The notes: generated by a model from the letters alone, not told the origin. Numbered from the stretch's first letter, positions 33,228 to 41,988 are shown. The stretch: DNA of 64,000 nt from JAVJUV01 sp047314965 (GCF_047314965.1 NZ_JBLBVK010000041.1:62001-126000), one strand, 5' to 3'. Made by a program: numbers and translations.

Positions 33228-34685
33228 TCAGCGGGTTGAACGAGAGGTGAATTTGCGAGCGAGGTCAGCCAAGGATGCAAGAAATGCCGGCGTCTTGCTC
33301 GGAAGCATCTCGAAATGCGTCGACGCAAGCTTCGAAGCCCGGATCCGGTCGGACAATCCGCGTGGCAGCGTCGCCGGATCATCGGCATGGGTGCACGACA
33401 AGACGAGGGCTCCCCAATCCGACCAAGGTGCGAACTCGACAGCTTCTCTCGCATGCCGCCGTGCATTCTCGATGTCTCCGTCGTGGAGGGCGAAAATTGA
33501 AAGAAGTGTCTGAAAGTAGTGATATTGTGGCAGCGCGATATCGACTTCAATGTGTTGTTGGAAGCGGGTTCGTGCCGCGTCCACCTCTCCGTTGAACAGG
33601 TCGATTTGCACCCGCGTCAAATGCGCCAGCTGGAAGTTCGGCGTGATGGCCATCGCCCGATGACAATCGGCCAGGGCGCCGTCGATATCCTGCTGCAGCC
33701 AGAACTTGAGATTGCCGCGTGTACGCATTGCGAAATCCACCTCCGGACCGGCGAAAACCGCGCGCTCCGCGATCTCCATCGCTTCCTGAACGCGGTGCTG
33801 GCTGCGATCGATCGCGATGAGGGGATACATGTGAACATATGTCGCCGCCAACATCGCCAGGGCCATTGGGCTTTCAGGAAATCGCTCGGTTGCATGCGTC
33901 AGAATACGTTCCGCCGCACCCGTATCTGCAGTTGTAATTCGCGAGTAGTGGTAGGCCGCTTTCTGGAGGAGTTGTTGCAGGTCGAGCGTCTCATCCGGCT
34001 CTGAGAGAAGCCTCTTTCCGAAATGGGCTATGGCTGAAACGCGCTGCACGTTCGTGACCTTCCGCGCGAGGCGCGCGACGAACTCTTCCCTGGGCTGGTC
34101 AAGAAGTTCGAAGACCTCTGCGAAGAAAATGCCACGCCCACCGGTTTCCTCGATCTCCATGAATACGTCGAGGACGTTGTTTCGGCTGCTGATCGTGCCG
34201 CGAATGACATAGTCGAAATCTCCGGATTTCGACGCATCCGTCGCTATTCGAATTCCGGCTCGGCGCGAGATTGAACGAACGATCTCCTGGCGTATGCGTT
34301 CGCCGAGATGCAGGGCCTCCTCTCCGCCCGAGCGGATTTCAATGGCGCGCACACTGATGACCGGCATCCCACTTGGCGGACCAGCCGTCGTCGGGGTTGC
34401 CACGAGCAGGAAGCCTCGCCCCGGAATGGTCTGGATGATCTGCCGCGCATCGTCGCCCAGAGCCTTTCGGATATCCCGGATGCACTGCGACAGGCTTTCA
34501 TCGGTTACGGTGACGCCCGCCCAGACACGAGACACGATCGCGTCCTTGCCCACCAGCTGCCCCGGCGTTTCGGCCAGGATGGAAAGGGTCTGGATGGACT
34601 TCCGACGAAGCGGTAGCACCTTGCCATCCTTGTCCAGGAGCATTTCCGCCGCCGGATCGTATTGGCACTCTCCAACCCTGATCAT
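33228..34685 (-). CDS. Winged-helix (OmpR/CadC-type) transcriptional regulator with TPR-like C-terminus
   Basis: 485-aa regulator. Residues 1-95 form an OmpR/PhoB-type winged helix (LPLRRKSIQTLSILAETPGQ, VTVTDESLSQCIRDIRKALGDD, IQTIPGRGFLL). A middle domain (about 105-200) resembles the TolB-like or adenylate-cyclase-associated region of CadC relatives. The C-terminal half is built of helical repeats like TPRs (ALADCHRAMAITPNFQLAH). No membrane segment is evident, unlike CadC itself. It is divergent from a small exported protein 130 bp away, which is its most likely target. Confidence 0.85.
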   Translation of the reverse strand: MIRVGECQYDPAAEMLLDKDGKVLPLRRKSIQTLSILAETPGQLVGKDAIVSRVWAGVTVTDESLSQCIRDIRKALGDDARQIIQTIPGRGFLLVATPTTAGPPSGMPVISVRAIEIRSGGEEALHLGERIRQEIVRSISRRAGIRIATDASKSGDFDYVIRGTISSRNNVLDVFMEIEETGGRGIFFAEVFELLDQPREEFVARLARKVTNVQRVSAIAHFGKRLLSEPDETLDLQQLLQKAAYHYSRITTADTGAAERILTHATERFPESPMALAMLAATYVHMYPLIAIDRSQHRVQEAMEIAERAVFAGPEVDFAMRTRGNLKFWLQQDIDGALADCHRAMAITPNFQLAHLTRVQIDLFNGEVDAARTRFQQHIEVDIALPQYHYFQTLLSIFALHDGDIENARRHAREAVEFAPWSDWGALVLSCTHADDPATLPRGLSDRIRASKLASTHFEMLPSKTPAFLASLADLARKFTSRSTR

Positions 34686-34815
34686 GGCCGGTAATTTCCT
34701 AAAAATTTCAGATCGATTTCAAGACGCCAAAACTTCGCTGCCGCAGACTAACTCTTATCCGGTGAAGACGAAACAACTCCGGAACACGATCAGAAAAAGG
34801 AGCTTGGACATCGCC

Positions 34816-35175
34816 ATGAGGAAAATTTCGAAAACGATCGCCGCCGCAGCAGCCTGTGTTGCACTGGGTAGCCCAGCCTTCGCGGATCAATTCATCGTTG
34901 CGCTCTCCGAACCGATCACGGAAGCCCATGCGCGCGTGCTGGAAACGCTGAAGATCAAGGTCGTGGACGCCTTCGAGTTCGAAGGAGCGAACATCGCGGT
35001 TCTCGACGCGCCCGGAGATGCCTATCTCGAGACGCTGTTCAACGTCATCAGTCCAAAGGCCCTTTCGCTTGCGGCACTGCCCGTTGACTGGACCGACGAC
35101 GCCATGGGACGCATCGACACCGCCACCCGGCTGATGTTCGGAACCGAAATGACCTGCGGATTCTGTTCGTCGTGA
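34816..35175 (+). CDS. Small exported protein of unknown function, C-terminal CxxC
   Basis: 119-aa protein with a signal peptide (MRKISKTIAAAAACVALG, cleavage near AFA). The mature part is about 96 residues with no family I recognise. It ends in MTCGFCSS, a CxxC that could bind metal or form a disulfide. An AAAGGAG site lies rather far (13 bases) from ATG 34816; a TTG four codons upstream is possible. A hairpin follows the stop. The divergent HTH-TPR regulator suggests it is a regulated or signalling partner. Confidence 0.7.
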   Translation: MRKISKTIAAAAACVALGSPAFADQFIVALSEPITEAHARVLETLKIKVVDAFEFEGANIAVLDAPGDAYLETLFNVISPKALSLAALPVDWTDDAMGRIDTATRLMFGTEMTCGFCSS

Positions 35176-35190
35176 TAAGTTGAACCGAAT

Positions 35191-35220
35191 GGCGCCGCTC
35201 TCCTGGCGGCGCCGTTGATT
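35191..35220 (+). terminator. Probable terminator hairpin
   Basis: GGCGCCGC and GCGGCGCC form a perfect 8-bp stem with a 7-base loop, followed by GTTGATT, 15 bp after the stop of the small exported protein. The T-tract is weak, so termination efficiency is uncertain. Confidence 0.5.
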
Positions 35221-35234
35221 GAGGCGTGAGAGCT

Positions 35235-35858
35235 ATGGCTTTGGATGTCATCGGAGTAGGTTTCGGACGCACAGGCACGGAATCCATGAAGGAGGCTCTT
35301 GAACTTCTTGGATTCGGCCCGTGCCATCACATGTACGAAGTGCTGAGCGACAAGGACCGGTACGATCGATGGCTCGCGATTTTGCAGGGTCGTGCGGAAC
35401 CGGACTTGCCCGCATTGCTCGAAGGCTACCGTTCCACCGTCGATTGGCCGTTTGCCCTTTACTGGCGAGAGCTTGCGGCACTTTTCCCTGATGCCAAGGT
35501 GCTGCTGACGGTCCGTCCTGCCGATCAATGGTACGACAGCATGGACCGCACGATCCTCGATCTGATGCGCAAGCCGGAAGACAACAAAATGGCGGACGCC
35601 TTGGCCAAGAGGGTCTTTCCAGGTGGTGTCGAGGACAGGGCCGCTGTTATCCAGGCCTATCTCGACAACACCGATGCGATCACGTCCACGATCGGGGCGG
35701 ACCGCTTGCTTGTCCATGAACTGGGAAGCGGATGGAGGCCGCTCTGCCGCTTCCTGGGCTGTCCGGAGCCGGATCGCGCATTTCCCAGGACAAACGAAGC
35801 CGGGGGCTTTCACGACCGGGACAGGACGTTGACGGGCAAGCGGGATGCAGAGAGCTAG
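35235..35858 (+). CDS. Sulfotransferase family protein
   Basis: 207-aa sulfotransferase-fold protein. The PAPS 5'-phosphosulfate loop is GVGFGRTGTESMKEAL at residues about 6-21. The following segment GFGPCHHMYEVL and the 3'-phosphate region AKVLLTVRPADQWYDSM match the short sulfotransferases (formerly P-loop NAD-dependent-epimerase-like entries) common in roseobacters. Acceptor substrate unknown. Start at ATG 35235 gives the motif right at the N-terminus; a GTG three codons earlier is possible. Confidence 0.87.
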   Translation: MALDVIGVGFGRTGTESMKEALELLGFGPCHHMYEVLSDKDRYDRWLAILQGRAEPDLPALLEGYRSTVDWPFALYWRELAALFPDAKVLLTVRPADQWYDSMDRTILDLMRKPEDNKMADALAKRVFPGGVEDRAAVIQAYLDNTDAITSTIGADRLLVHELGSGWRPLCRFLGCPEPDRAFPRTNEAGGFHDRDRTLTGKRDAES

Positions 35859-35904
35859 AGTCTCTCCGCGGGGGCATGCATTGGTTCTTGGCCGGACGTT
35901 TCCT

Positions 35905-36012
35905 CACGACATCAGGCGAATTTCTTGCCGCCAGAGTTGCTCCGTGTGAAACGCGATGTGGTCCTCCACGAAGCTTGAGACAAAGAAATGCCTGTGGTCG
36001 TAGCCTTTTGCT
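35905..36012 (-). pseudogene. Degenerate duplicate of the S-formylglutathione hydrolase 3' end
   Basis: On the minus strand this stretch reads KGYDHRHFFVSSFVEDHI-AFHTEQLWR and then QEIRLMS before a stop. That matches the last 27 residues of the intact fghA at 36475-37302 at 21 positions. No start codon, ribosome site or remainder of the enzyme is present. DNA identity is clearly lower than expected from a recent copy. It sits directly after the small membrane-protein gene, so that gene is flanked by two fghA 3' ends in direct orientation. Confidence 0.75.
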
Positions 36013-36396
36013 TCAGCCTTCACCCGGATGGAGCCTTCGGATCAAGCTTCGCAGCCACGTCGCCGCCAGGAAGATGACAAACCATGGCAGGGCATAGGCC
36101 AAAGCGATCAACCAGCCGAACAAGGCTGCAAAAAAGAGGGGTCCACCATCAGAATAGGCCTCGTCCAAGAGGTCTTCGCTGGGATTCTCCGTGGTCCTGA
36201 CAAGTTCCTGCAACTGTTCGAAGTGGGTGACGACGGAGAGGAAGTAAGCCGCCCATCCGACCACGACGATCAAGAGGATGATCACCCACCATCGCGGCCT
36301 TCGCCAAAGGAAGCGCGATGCCAGGAGCACTGCGGGCAGCGCTGAAAAAATTCCACCGAACAAAAGGCTTTCAAACGAAATGATGATCTCTCCCAT
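36013..36396 (-). CDS. Small membrane protein of unknown function
   Basis: 127-aa protein with three strong hydrophobic segments: residues 7-27 (ESLLFGGIFSALPAVLLA), 35-54 (WWVIILLIVVVGWAAYFL) and 88-114 (PLFFAALFGWLIALAYALPW). An acidic loop (TENPSEDLLDEAYSDGG) separates the last two. I do not recognise the family. It is inserted between the fghA stop and a degenerate second fghA 3' end, suggesting it arrived as part of a recombining segment. Confidence 0.65.
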   Translation of the reverse strand: MGEIIISFESLLFGGIFSALPAVLLASRFLWRRPRWWVIILLIVVVGWAAYFLSVVTHFEQLQELVRTTENPSEDLLDEAYSDGGPLFFAALFGWLIALAYALPWFVIFLAATWLRSLIRRLHPGEG

Positions 36397-36474
36397 GCGC
36401 CGCCATGTGGTCTCTGGCGCGGACCTTTTCTGGCTCTTGGCTCAGTCCCCGCAGAGCCCCAAGTTGACCTGCGC

Positions 36475-37302
36475 TTACCGCCAGAGCTGTTCCGCGTGGA
36501 AGGCCACGTGGTCTTCCATGAAGGTCGAGACGAAGAAATAGCTGTGATCATAGCCCTTCTGCAGGCGGATGGTGGCCTCCATGCGCCGCGTGGCAACCGC
36601 TTCGGCAAGGGCCTCGGTCTTGAGCAGATCGCCGAACTGGTCGTCGGTGCCGGTGTCGATCAGAAGCGGTGCGTCCAGCTGCCCGTCGCGGAGGAGGCGG
36701 GTGGCGTCATGCGCCGCGCCTGCCTCGACCGATCCGAGATAGGCTTCGAACTGTTTCCGGCCCCAGTCGCTTGCCGTCGGATGGCAGATCGGTGCGAAGG
36801 CCGAAACGGAGCGGAAGCGGCCCGGCGACTTTGCCGCCAGCGTCAGTGCGCCATGACCGCCCATGGAATGCCCGGTGATAGACTGGCGGTCAGGATCGAG
36901 CGCGAATTTCGCGAATAACAGGTCCGGAAGGTCGCGGAGAATGTAGCTTTCCATCCGGAAATGCGGCGCCCATGGCGTCTCGGTCGCGTCGATGTAGAAC
37001 CCGGCCCCCTGGCCAAGGTCATACGCTTCGTCGTTCGCCACGCCCTCGCCCCGGGGCGAGGTATCGGGAAACACCAGCGCGATGCCGTGCTCGGCAGCCC
37101 AGACTTGCGCTCCGGCCTTCACCATCGCGTTCTCGTGCGTGCAGGTGAGGCCCGAGAGGTACCAAAGAACCGGCACGGGGCCGTCCTCGGCCTCGGCGGG
37201 CAGGAAGAGCCCGAAGGTCATGTCGGTGCCCGTCGCGGCACTTCGGTGCGTGTAGACCCCTTGCCGACCGCTGAAGCACTTGTTGTCCGAAACCGTGTCC
37301 AT
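36475..37302 (-). CDS. fghA: S-formylglutathione hydrolase
   Basis: 275-aa esterase-D-type serine hydrolase that releases formate and glutathione from S-formylglutathione in formaldehyde oxidation. The nucleophile elbow GHSMGG places Ser146, the acid lies in DTGTDDQF near 222 and the catalytic His is 253 in KGYDHSYFF. N-terminal YLSGLTCTHENAMVKAG and FPDTSPRG are family hallmarks. ATG 37302 follows AGGGAGAAA. It is 11 bp downstream of the AEC transporter gene on the same strand. The glutathione-dependent formaldehyde dehydrogenase partner is not in the window. Confidence 0.95.
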   Translation of the reverse strand: MDTVSDNKCFSGRQGVYTHRSAATGTDMTFGLFLPAEAEDGPVPVLWYLSGLTCTHENAMVKAGAQVWAAEHGIALVFPDTSPRGEGVANDEAYDLGQGAGFYIDATETPWAPHFRMESYILRDLPDLLFAKFALDPDRQSITGHSMGGHGALTLAAKSPGRFRSVSAFAPICHPTASDWGRKQFEAYLGSVEAGAAHDATRLLRDGQLDAPLLIDTGTDDQFGDLLKTEALAEAVATRRMEATIRLQKGYDHSYFFVSTFMEDHVAFHAEQLWR

Positions 37303-37313
37303 GCGTTTCTCCC

Positions 37314-38243
37314 TCAAAGTGTTTCCAGCCAGGCGATGGTGGCGGCAACCGTCACGACCGACACGGCGGTCGAGACAAGGATCGCCGCCGAGACCCGCTG
37401 GGGCGCGACATTGTAGTGCTGGGCGAGGATATAGACGTTGCCCGCCACCGGCAGAGCGGCGGCAGCCACCATGACCTTGGCCGCAAAGGGATCGACCGGC
37501 CAGATCACCAGCGCCGTCAGGGCGACGGCGGCAGGGTGGATGAAGAGCTTGAACGCACTGATGGTCACGGCGACCGACATGCGCTCGGCCGATTTCGAGG
37601 CCAGCGACGCGCCGATCGCGAACAGCGCGCCCGGTGTGGCCGCGGCTCCGAGCAGCGTCAGGAATTCCTCGGCCGGTGCCGGCATCGGCAGGTTCCATGA
37701 CGACCAGACGATCCCCAGCACCACCGAGACGATCATCGGGTTCTTCACCAGCCCCATCACGACGGTTCGCAGGATCCCCAGCGAGAGACCCCCGCCACGC
37801 GATCCCGTGATCAGGATCACGATCAGGCTGGAAAAGACGATCAGGTCCACCGAGAGCATGATGATGATCGGCGCGACGGCTTCGGGTCCCATCAAGAGCG
37901 CCAGCATCGGAATGCCGAGAAACCCGATGTTCCCAATGACCGAGCATTGCGCTTCGACCGCGGCTTCGGCCACGCTGACGCCGCGCAGCAATGAGACCAC
38001 GGTGGCGATGACGTAGACCGACGCCGTGGCGGCCAGGTAGGCCTTGATGAAGGTCCAGTCGAGAAGCTGCTCCAGTTCCAGCGATGCCGCGAAGCGGAAG
38101 ATCATGGCGGACAGCGCGAAATAGAAGACGAACTTCGTCAGGTAGGCGGTCGCTTCTTCGGTAAAAAACCGGGTCCGGCCGGAGATATAGCCCAGCCCGA
38201 TCACGGCGAAGAACGGAAGAGTCTTGAGGAAGATATCCCACAT
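37314..38243 (-). CDS. AEC family transporter
   Basis: 309-aa auxin-efflux-carrier-family membrane protein with about ten helices. N-terminal FLKTLPFFAVIGLGYISGR, GNIGFLGIPMLALLMG in helix 4 and the C-terminal AAALPVAGNVYILAQHY are characteristic. Bacterial AEC proteins move carboxylates such as malate/malonate. Start at ATG 38243; upstream extension of the frame has no support. Followed 11 bp later by fghA; divergent from the next EamA gene. Confidence 0.9.
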   Translation of the reverse strand: MWDIFLKTLPFFAVIGLGYISGRTRFFTEEATAYLTKFVFYFALSAMIFRFAASLELEQLLDWTFIKAYLAATASVYVIATVVSLLRGVSVAEAAVEAQCSVIGNIGFLGIPMLALLMGPEAVAPIIIMLSVDLIVFSSLIVILITGSRGGGLSLGILRTVVMGLVKNPMIVSVVLGIVWSSWNLPMPAPAEEFLTLLGAAATPGALFAIGASLASKSAERMSVAVTISAFKLFIHPAAVALTALVIWPVDPFAAKVMVAAAALPVAGNVYILAQHYNVAPQRVSAAILVSTAVSVVTVAATIAWLETL

Positions 38244-38324
38244 GGTGGTCCGCCTATCATGCAGGCGGCGCATGGAAAAGACACGGCGCTTGCCTGTCGC
38301 CATTTCCGGCAGTACGCGGTGGCA

Positions 38325-39161
38325 ATGAGCGCCGCTGTCTTCTTTGCCGTTCTCGGGGCCGCCGCCCTGCACGCGTCCTGGAACGCGCTTATCCGCATTG
38401 GTGCCTCGAAGGTGACCACGATGCTGGTGATGACACTGGTGCAAGGCGCGCTCGGTGCCGCGATGACAACGCAATTTGCCGTCCCGGCGGCCTCTGTCTG
38501 GCCCTGGCTTGTGGCTTCGGGTCTCTTTCACGCGGGCTACAAGATCTTCCTCGCCTTCGCCTATGAGCACGGAGATCTCAGCCGGGTCTATCCCATCGCG
38601 CGGGGCGCGGCGCCGCTGATCGTGCTGGTGGTCAGCACCTTCGCTCTCGACGAGGGGCTGCGCGGGCAGGACATCGGCGCGATCCTGATTCTGGGGCTTG
38701 GCATCCTGCTGATGAGCCGGGGGGTCTTCACGTCCGGCGAAAGCGTCCGGCTGGTCCCACTGGCGCTGGCTTCGGCCGCGATGACCGCAGGGTATTCGCT
38801 GGTCGACGGGATCGGCGCGCGCATCGCGGGCAACGCGGCGATGTATGTGGGCTGGCTGTTCCTGCTGGACGCCCTTCTGTTCACCCCGGCTATCGTGGCG
38901 CTGAGGGGCAGAGGCGTGGCGAAGGCCTCGGCCCGTGTCTGGATGCTGGGCAGCGCTGCGGCGCTGTTTTCCTTCGCGGCCTATGCGATAGCGGTCTGGG
39001 CGATGACCCAGGCGCCGATCGCGCTGGTGACGGCGTTGCGAGAGACATCGATCCTGTTCGCTGTGCTGATCGGCTGGCTGGCCTTCGGAGAGCGCATGGA
39101 CCGGGGGAAGGCGGGAGCGGCGGCCCTGATCCTCGCAGGGGTGGTCCTGACCCGGCTTTGA
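38325..39161 (+). CDS. EamA/DMT family transporter
   Basis: 278-aa DMT-superfamily membrane protein. It begins MSAAVFFAVLGAAALHASWN, the typical opening of the subgroup sometimes linked to phosphonate use, and retains two EamA repeats with ten helices (SRVYPIARGAAPLIVL, then APIALVTALRETSILFAVLIG). I prefer ATG 38325 to one at 38259, which would add 22 hydrophilic residues. The 3' end is followed by copy C of the intergenic repeat. Confidence 0.87.
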   Translation: MSAAVFFAVLGAAALHASWNALIRIGASKVTTMLVMTLVQGALGAAMTTQFAVPAASVWPWLVASGLFHAGYKIFLAFAYEHGDLSRVYPIARGAAPLIVLVVSTFALDEGLRGQDIGAILILGLGILLMSRGVFTSGESVRLVPLALASAAMTAGYSLVDGIGARIAGNAAMYVGWLFLLDALLFTPAIVALRGRGVAKASARVWMLGSAAALFSFAAYAIAVWAMTQAPIALVTALRETSILFAVLIGWLAFGERMDRGKAGAAALILAGVVLTRL

Positions 39162-39169
39162 GGATTTCC

Positions 39170-39207
39170 GCCTCCGGCGGCCGTATTTTAACCAGGAAGA
39201 AAGAAAA
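39170..39207 (+). repeat. Intergenic hairpin repeat, copy C
   Basis: After the EamA stop: CCGCCTCCGGCGGCCGTATT followed by TTAACCAGGAAGAAA. The short GCCTCCGGCGGC hairpin plus GTATTT-n-CCA-GGAAGAA tail match the core of copies A, B and D in the opposite orientation to copy D. Confidence 0.5.
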
Positions 39208-39310
39208 TTTGAGTCAAATTGCTCGCGCGGTACAGGGAGCCGTCCCGATGACCGCCCAGGGAGAAGGGCAACCTTCTTCGGAGGCGTCCCGAGGGTTCGG
39301 GGCGCCTCCC

Positions 39311-39361
39311 GCGTCTTCTTCCTGGGTCAAATACGGCGGGGGTGCGGGGGCGGAGCCCCCG
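39311..39361 (-). repeat. Intergenic hairpin repeat, copy D
   Basis: Read on the minus strand: GGGGGCTCCGCCCCCG, then CACCCCCGCCGTATTTGACC and CAGGAAGAAG. It follows the stop of the VWA gene (minus) and faces copy C, so each of the two convergent genes ends in its own copy. The GGGGGC/GCCCCC stem is perfect. Confidence 0.55.
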
Positions 39362-39377
39362 TCCGATCCGGCCGAAT

Positions 39378-41456
39378 TCAATTGCGGGACAGCGTTTCGG
39401 CCAGTCGCATCAGGGTCACGGCCTCGGCGCGGTAGCCAAAGGTATCCTCGCCCTTGGCGCCGTTCGCGAGCGCGATCGCCTCGGGCCAGGTCCAGCTGCC
39501 CAGGTAGTCGCCGCTGCGCAGAAGCTGCCCGAAACCGGCCATGGCGACCGAGAATCTCACGTCCTCGCCGGCGGTGCCCCGCTCGCTGCGGATAGGCGTC
39601 TCGATCAGAACCGAGGTGGTTTGTCCCGGTTCCTTGTAGCGAAGCTTGAAGTAACCGAGTTCGCCCGTTGGAGCAGGCCGGTCGTCGCGGGCCTGGGCGT
39701 AGCGCAGCGGACCGTTCCGGATGGCGTCGGAACCGACCGGCGTGACCTCGTAGATTGCCGTGACGGTGTGGCCCGCGCCGATATCGCCGGCGTCGATGCG
39801 GTCGTTGTTGAAATCCTCGCGGGCGAGGGCGCGGGTCTCATAGCCGATCAGGCGGTACTCCGCGATCTCGGCGGGATTGAATTCCACCTGGATTTTCACG
39901 TCGTTCGCGATCGGGAAAAGCGCTCCGGTCAGCTGGTCGACCAGGACTTTCCGAGCCTCCGACAGGGTGTCGATATAGGCCGCGGTGCCATTGCCGTTCT
40001 GAGCCAGCGCCTGCATCGTCGCGTCGTCGAGGTTGCCGCGACCGAAACCGAGGACGGAGAGGTAGGTGCCCGTTTCGCGCTTGCCCGCGATGAAGTCCTT
40101 CAGTGCGTCGGGGTCCGAGAGCCCGACGTTGAAATCGCCGTCCGTGGCAAGGATCACGCGGGTCACCTCGCCATCAGCGGCCATGCCCTCGGCCACCGCA
40201 TAGGCCTGTTGCAGGCCCGCCTGTCCGGCGGTCGAACCGCCGGCTTCCAGCCGGTCAAGCGCGGCGAGAATGGTGGAGCGTTCGGCGGCGCGGGTGGGCT
40301 CAAGCACCTGCCCGGCGCTGCCCGCGTAGGTGACGATGGAGACTTCGTCCTCGGGGCGGAGCTCCGACAGCATCAGGCGGAAGGACTGCTTGAGGAGCGG
40401 CAGTTTGTTCGGGTCCTGCATCGACCCGGATGTATCGATCAGGAAAACGAGGTTGAGGGGCGGGCGGTCGCCGATGGCAGGCAGCGTTCCCTGGATGCCG
40501 ATATGGACGAGGTTCGTGCCTGCGTTCCAGGGCGTGTCCATGACGGTGATCGTGGGCTGGAACGGGTGTTCACCGTCTGGCGCGGGGTAGGCATAGGGGA
40601 AATAGTTCACCATCTCTTCCACGCGCACGGCGTCGCGCGGTGGCAGGCGGCCCGACATCAGCGATTGCCGGATCACGGAATAGGACGCGGTGTCGACATC
40701 GATGGAGAAGGTCGAGACCGGGTCCTCCGTCGTGACCTTCAAGGTGTTTTCAGGGGCGTTGGCATAGGCTTCGGTGTCGCTTTCGGGCTGGAGCAAGACC
40801 GACTCGGGCGGCCGCGGCGCGTGCATTACAGTTGGGCGTGACCTTTCCGTGAGGATGGCTCCCACGGCTGCGGCGACGCCCTGGTCCGCGAAGGACTCCG
40901 AGGCGGCTTCTCCTTCCGTCACGGGCTCGTCAGCCTGCACAAGAGTGCTGGGTTCAGGCGCGGGATTTGGCTCGGCGAGTTTGGCCAGACCGCGTTCGGC
41001 GCGATCGTCGGCGGGCGGTGCCTCGGCGGCGCGCGGCGCGGGCATGGCAAGGTCCTGACGGAGCGCATCGGCGTCCGGTGCGCTTTCGGTCATCGTGGCG
41101 TTGCCTACAGGCGCGGCACGCTCTTCGGAAACCCTGTCGACCAGAACCGTATCGGGGGCAGGGGGCATCAGAAGGCTTCGCCCCTCGGGCGTCACCAGGA
41201 TCGCGCCCACCGCAATCAGTGCCGTCGTGGCCACCAGGCCGCCTTTCGTCGTCATCGCGTGCATCATCGCTTTCACTCCGTCCAGAAGCCGGGACATCCG
41301 GCTTTTCTGAACGATCTGACGCGGGGCCGGGCGTGATCCTTGGAGCACGGCGAAATTTTTTTCAGCAAGCGCAATGTTTTCGCGCCTGCGGGCATTGTCC
41401 GGCGCGGGCGTCGCGGCGTCGAAGGCCGCTTTCAGATCGTCGAACTCGTCAGCCAT
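39378..41456 (-). CDS. Membrane-anchored von Willebrand factor A domain protein (YfbK-like)
   Basis: 692-aa protein. Residues 1-70 are cytoplasmic and charged, one membrane helix spans about 73-90 (GLVATTALIAVGAILVTP), then a Pro/Ala-rich linker. After it come a VWF-associated N-terminal region (PVSTFSIDVDTASYS, PRDAVRVEEMVNYFPY), a VWA domain with MIDAS DTSGSM at 341-346 and ATDGDFNVGLSDP later, and a C-terminal DUF3520-like region. Its first bases overlap the ECF sigma gene by 8 bp. The N-terminal cytoplasmic part and single helix have the architecture of an anti-sigma factor, with a sensor-like periplasmic VWA domain. Confidence 0.9.
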   Translation of the reverse strand: MADEFDDLKAAFDAATPAPDNARRRENIALAEKNFAVLQGSRPAPRQIVQKSRMSRLLDGVKAMMHAMTTKGGLVATTALIAVGAILVTPEGRSLLMPPAPDTVLVDRVSEERAAPVGNATMTESAPDADALRQDLAMPAPRAAEAPPADDRAERGLAKLAEPNPAPEPSTLVQADEPVTEGEAASESFADQGVAAAVGAILTERSRPTVMHAPRPPESVLLQPESDTEAYANAPENTLKVTTEDPVSTFSIDVDTASYSVIRQSLMSGRLPPRDAVRVEEMVNYFPYAYPAPDGEHPFQPTITVMDTPWNAGTNLVHIGIQGTLPAIGDRPPLNLVFLIDTSGSMQDPNKLPLLKQSFRLMLSELRPEDEVSIVTYAGSAGQVLEPTRAAERSTILAALDRLEAGGSTAGQAGLQQAYAVAEGMAADGEVTRVILATDGDFNVGLSDPDALKDFIAGKRETGTYLSVLGFGRGNLDDATMQALAQNGNGTAAYIDTLSEARKVLVDQLTGALFPIANDVKIQVEFNPAEIAEYRLIGYETRALAREDFNNDRIDAGDIGAGHTVTAIYEVTPVGSDAIRNGPLRYAQARDDRPAPTGELGYFKLRYKEPGQTTSVLIETPIRSERGTAGEDVRFSVAMAGFGQLLRSGDYLGSWTWPEAIALANGAKGEDTFGYRAEAVTLMRLAETLSRN

Positions 41457-41988
41457 TCTCGGCCTCCTTCAGCGCGCGCAGGCGCTTCTTTACCTCGGAC
41501 ATACGCCAGCTGATCGTTCCCTCGCTGACGCCAAGGACGTCCGCCGCCTCGGCATGTGTGACCTCGTCGAGCACAAGCGCCACGGTGTCGCGCAACTCGT
41601 CGGGCAGGGCGCGCATCGCAGTGGTCAGCCAGTCCATCGCTTCGGCGGCCTCTGCGGCTTCGGCGCGCCGGGCGGTTTCAACCTCTCCCCAGCCGTCAGC
41701 GGCGCGCGCCCGGGTAGCAGCACGGCGGCGACGATCGTTCGATGCGTTGACCACAACCCGGTAGAGCCAGGTCGTGAATCGTGCATCCCCACGGAACGCC
41801 GCGATCTTCGCGGGCAGAGCCGCGCAGATGTCCTGGGTCAGGTCCTCGGCTTCGGCGCGCGCGCCCGTCAGGCGGAAGCACAAGCGGAACACGCGGTCGT
41901 AATGGCGGGCGACGAGGCTGGTGAATGCCTCGCTGTCGCCATTGGCCGCGGCTTCTGCCAAAGCTTCATCGGTCACGATCATGCGCAT
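41449..41988 (-). CDS. RNA polymerase sigma factor, ECF (sigma-70) family
   Basis: 179-aa ECF sigma factor. Region 2 is at residues about 20-90 (FTSLVARHYDRVFRLCFRL, AEDLTQDICAAL, FTTWLYRVVVNASNDRRRR). Region 4 is at about 120-170 (LPDELRDTVALVLDEVTHAEAADVLGVSEGTISWRM). Start ATG 41988; a GTG just before and an ATG two codons later are alternatives. It overlaps the membrane VWA gene by 8 bp, the usual arrangement of sigma/anti-sigma pairs. Confidence 0.92.
   Translation of the reverse strand: MRMIVTDEALAEAAANGDSEAFTSLVARHYDRVFRLCFRLTGARAEAEDLTQDICAALPAKIAAFRGDARFTTWLYRVVVNASNDRRRRAATRARAADGWGEVETARRAEAAEAAEAMDWLTTAMRALPDELRDTVALVLDEVTHAEAADVLGVSEGTISWRMSEVKKRLRALKEAENG

Noticed and set aside
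36475..38241. 588-codon frame that would fuse fghA to an upstream domain
   Set aside because: The upstream part is an out-of-frame reading of the AEC transporter gene; fghA has its own ATG and ribosome site at 37302.
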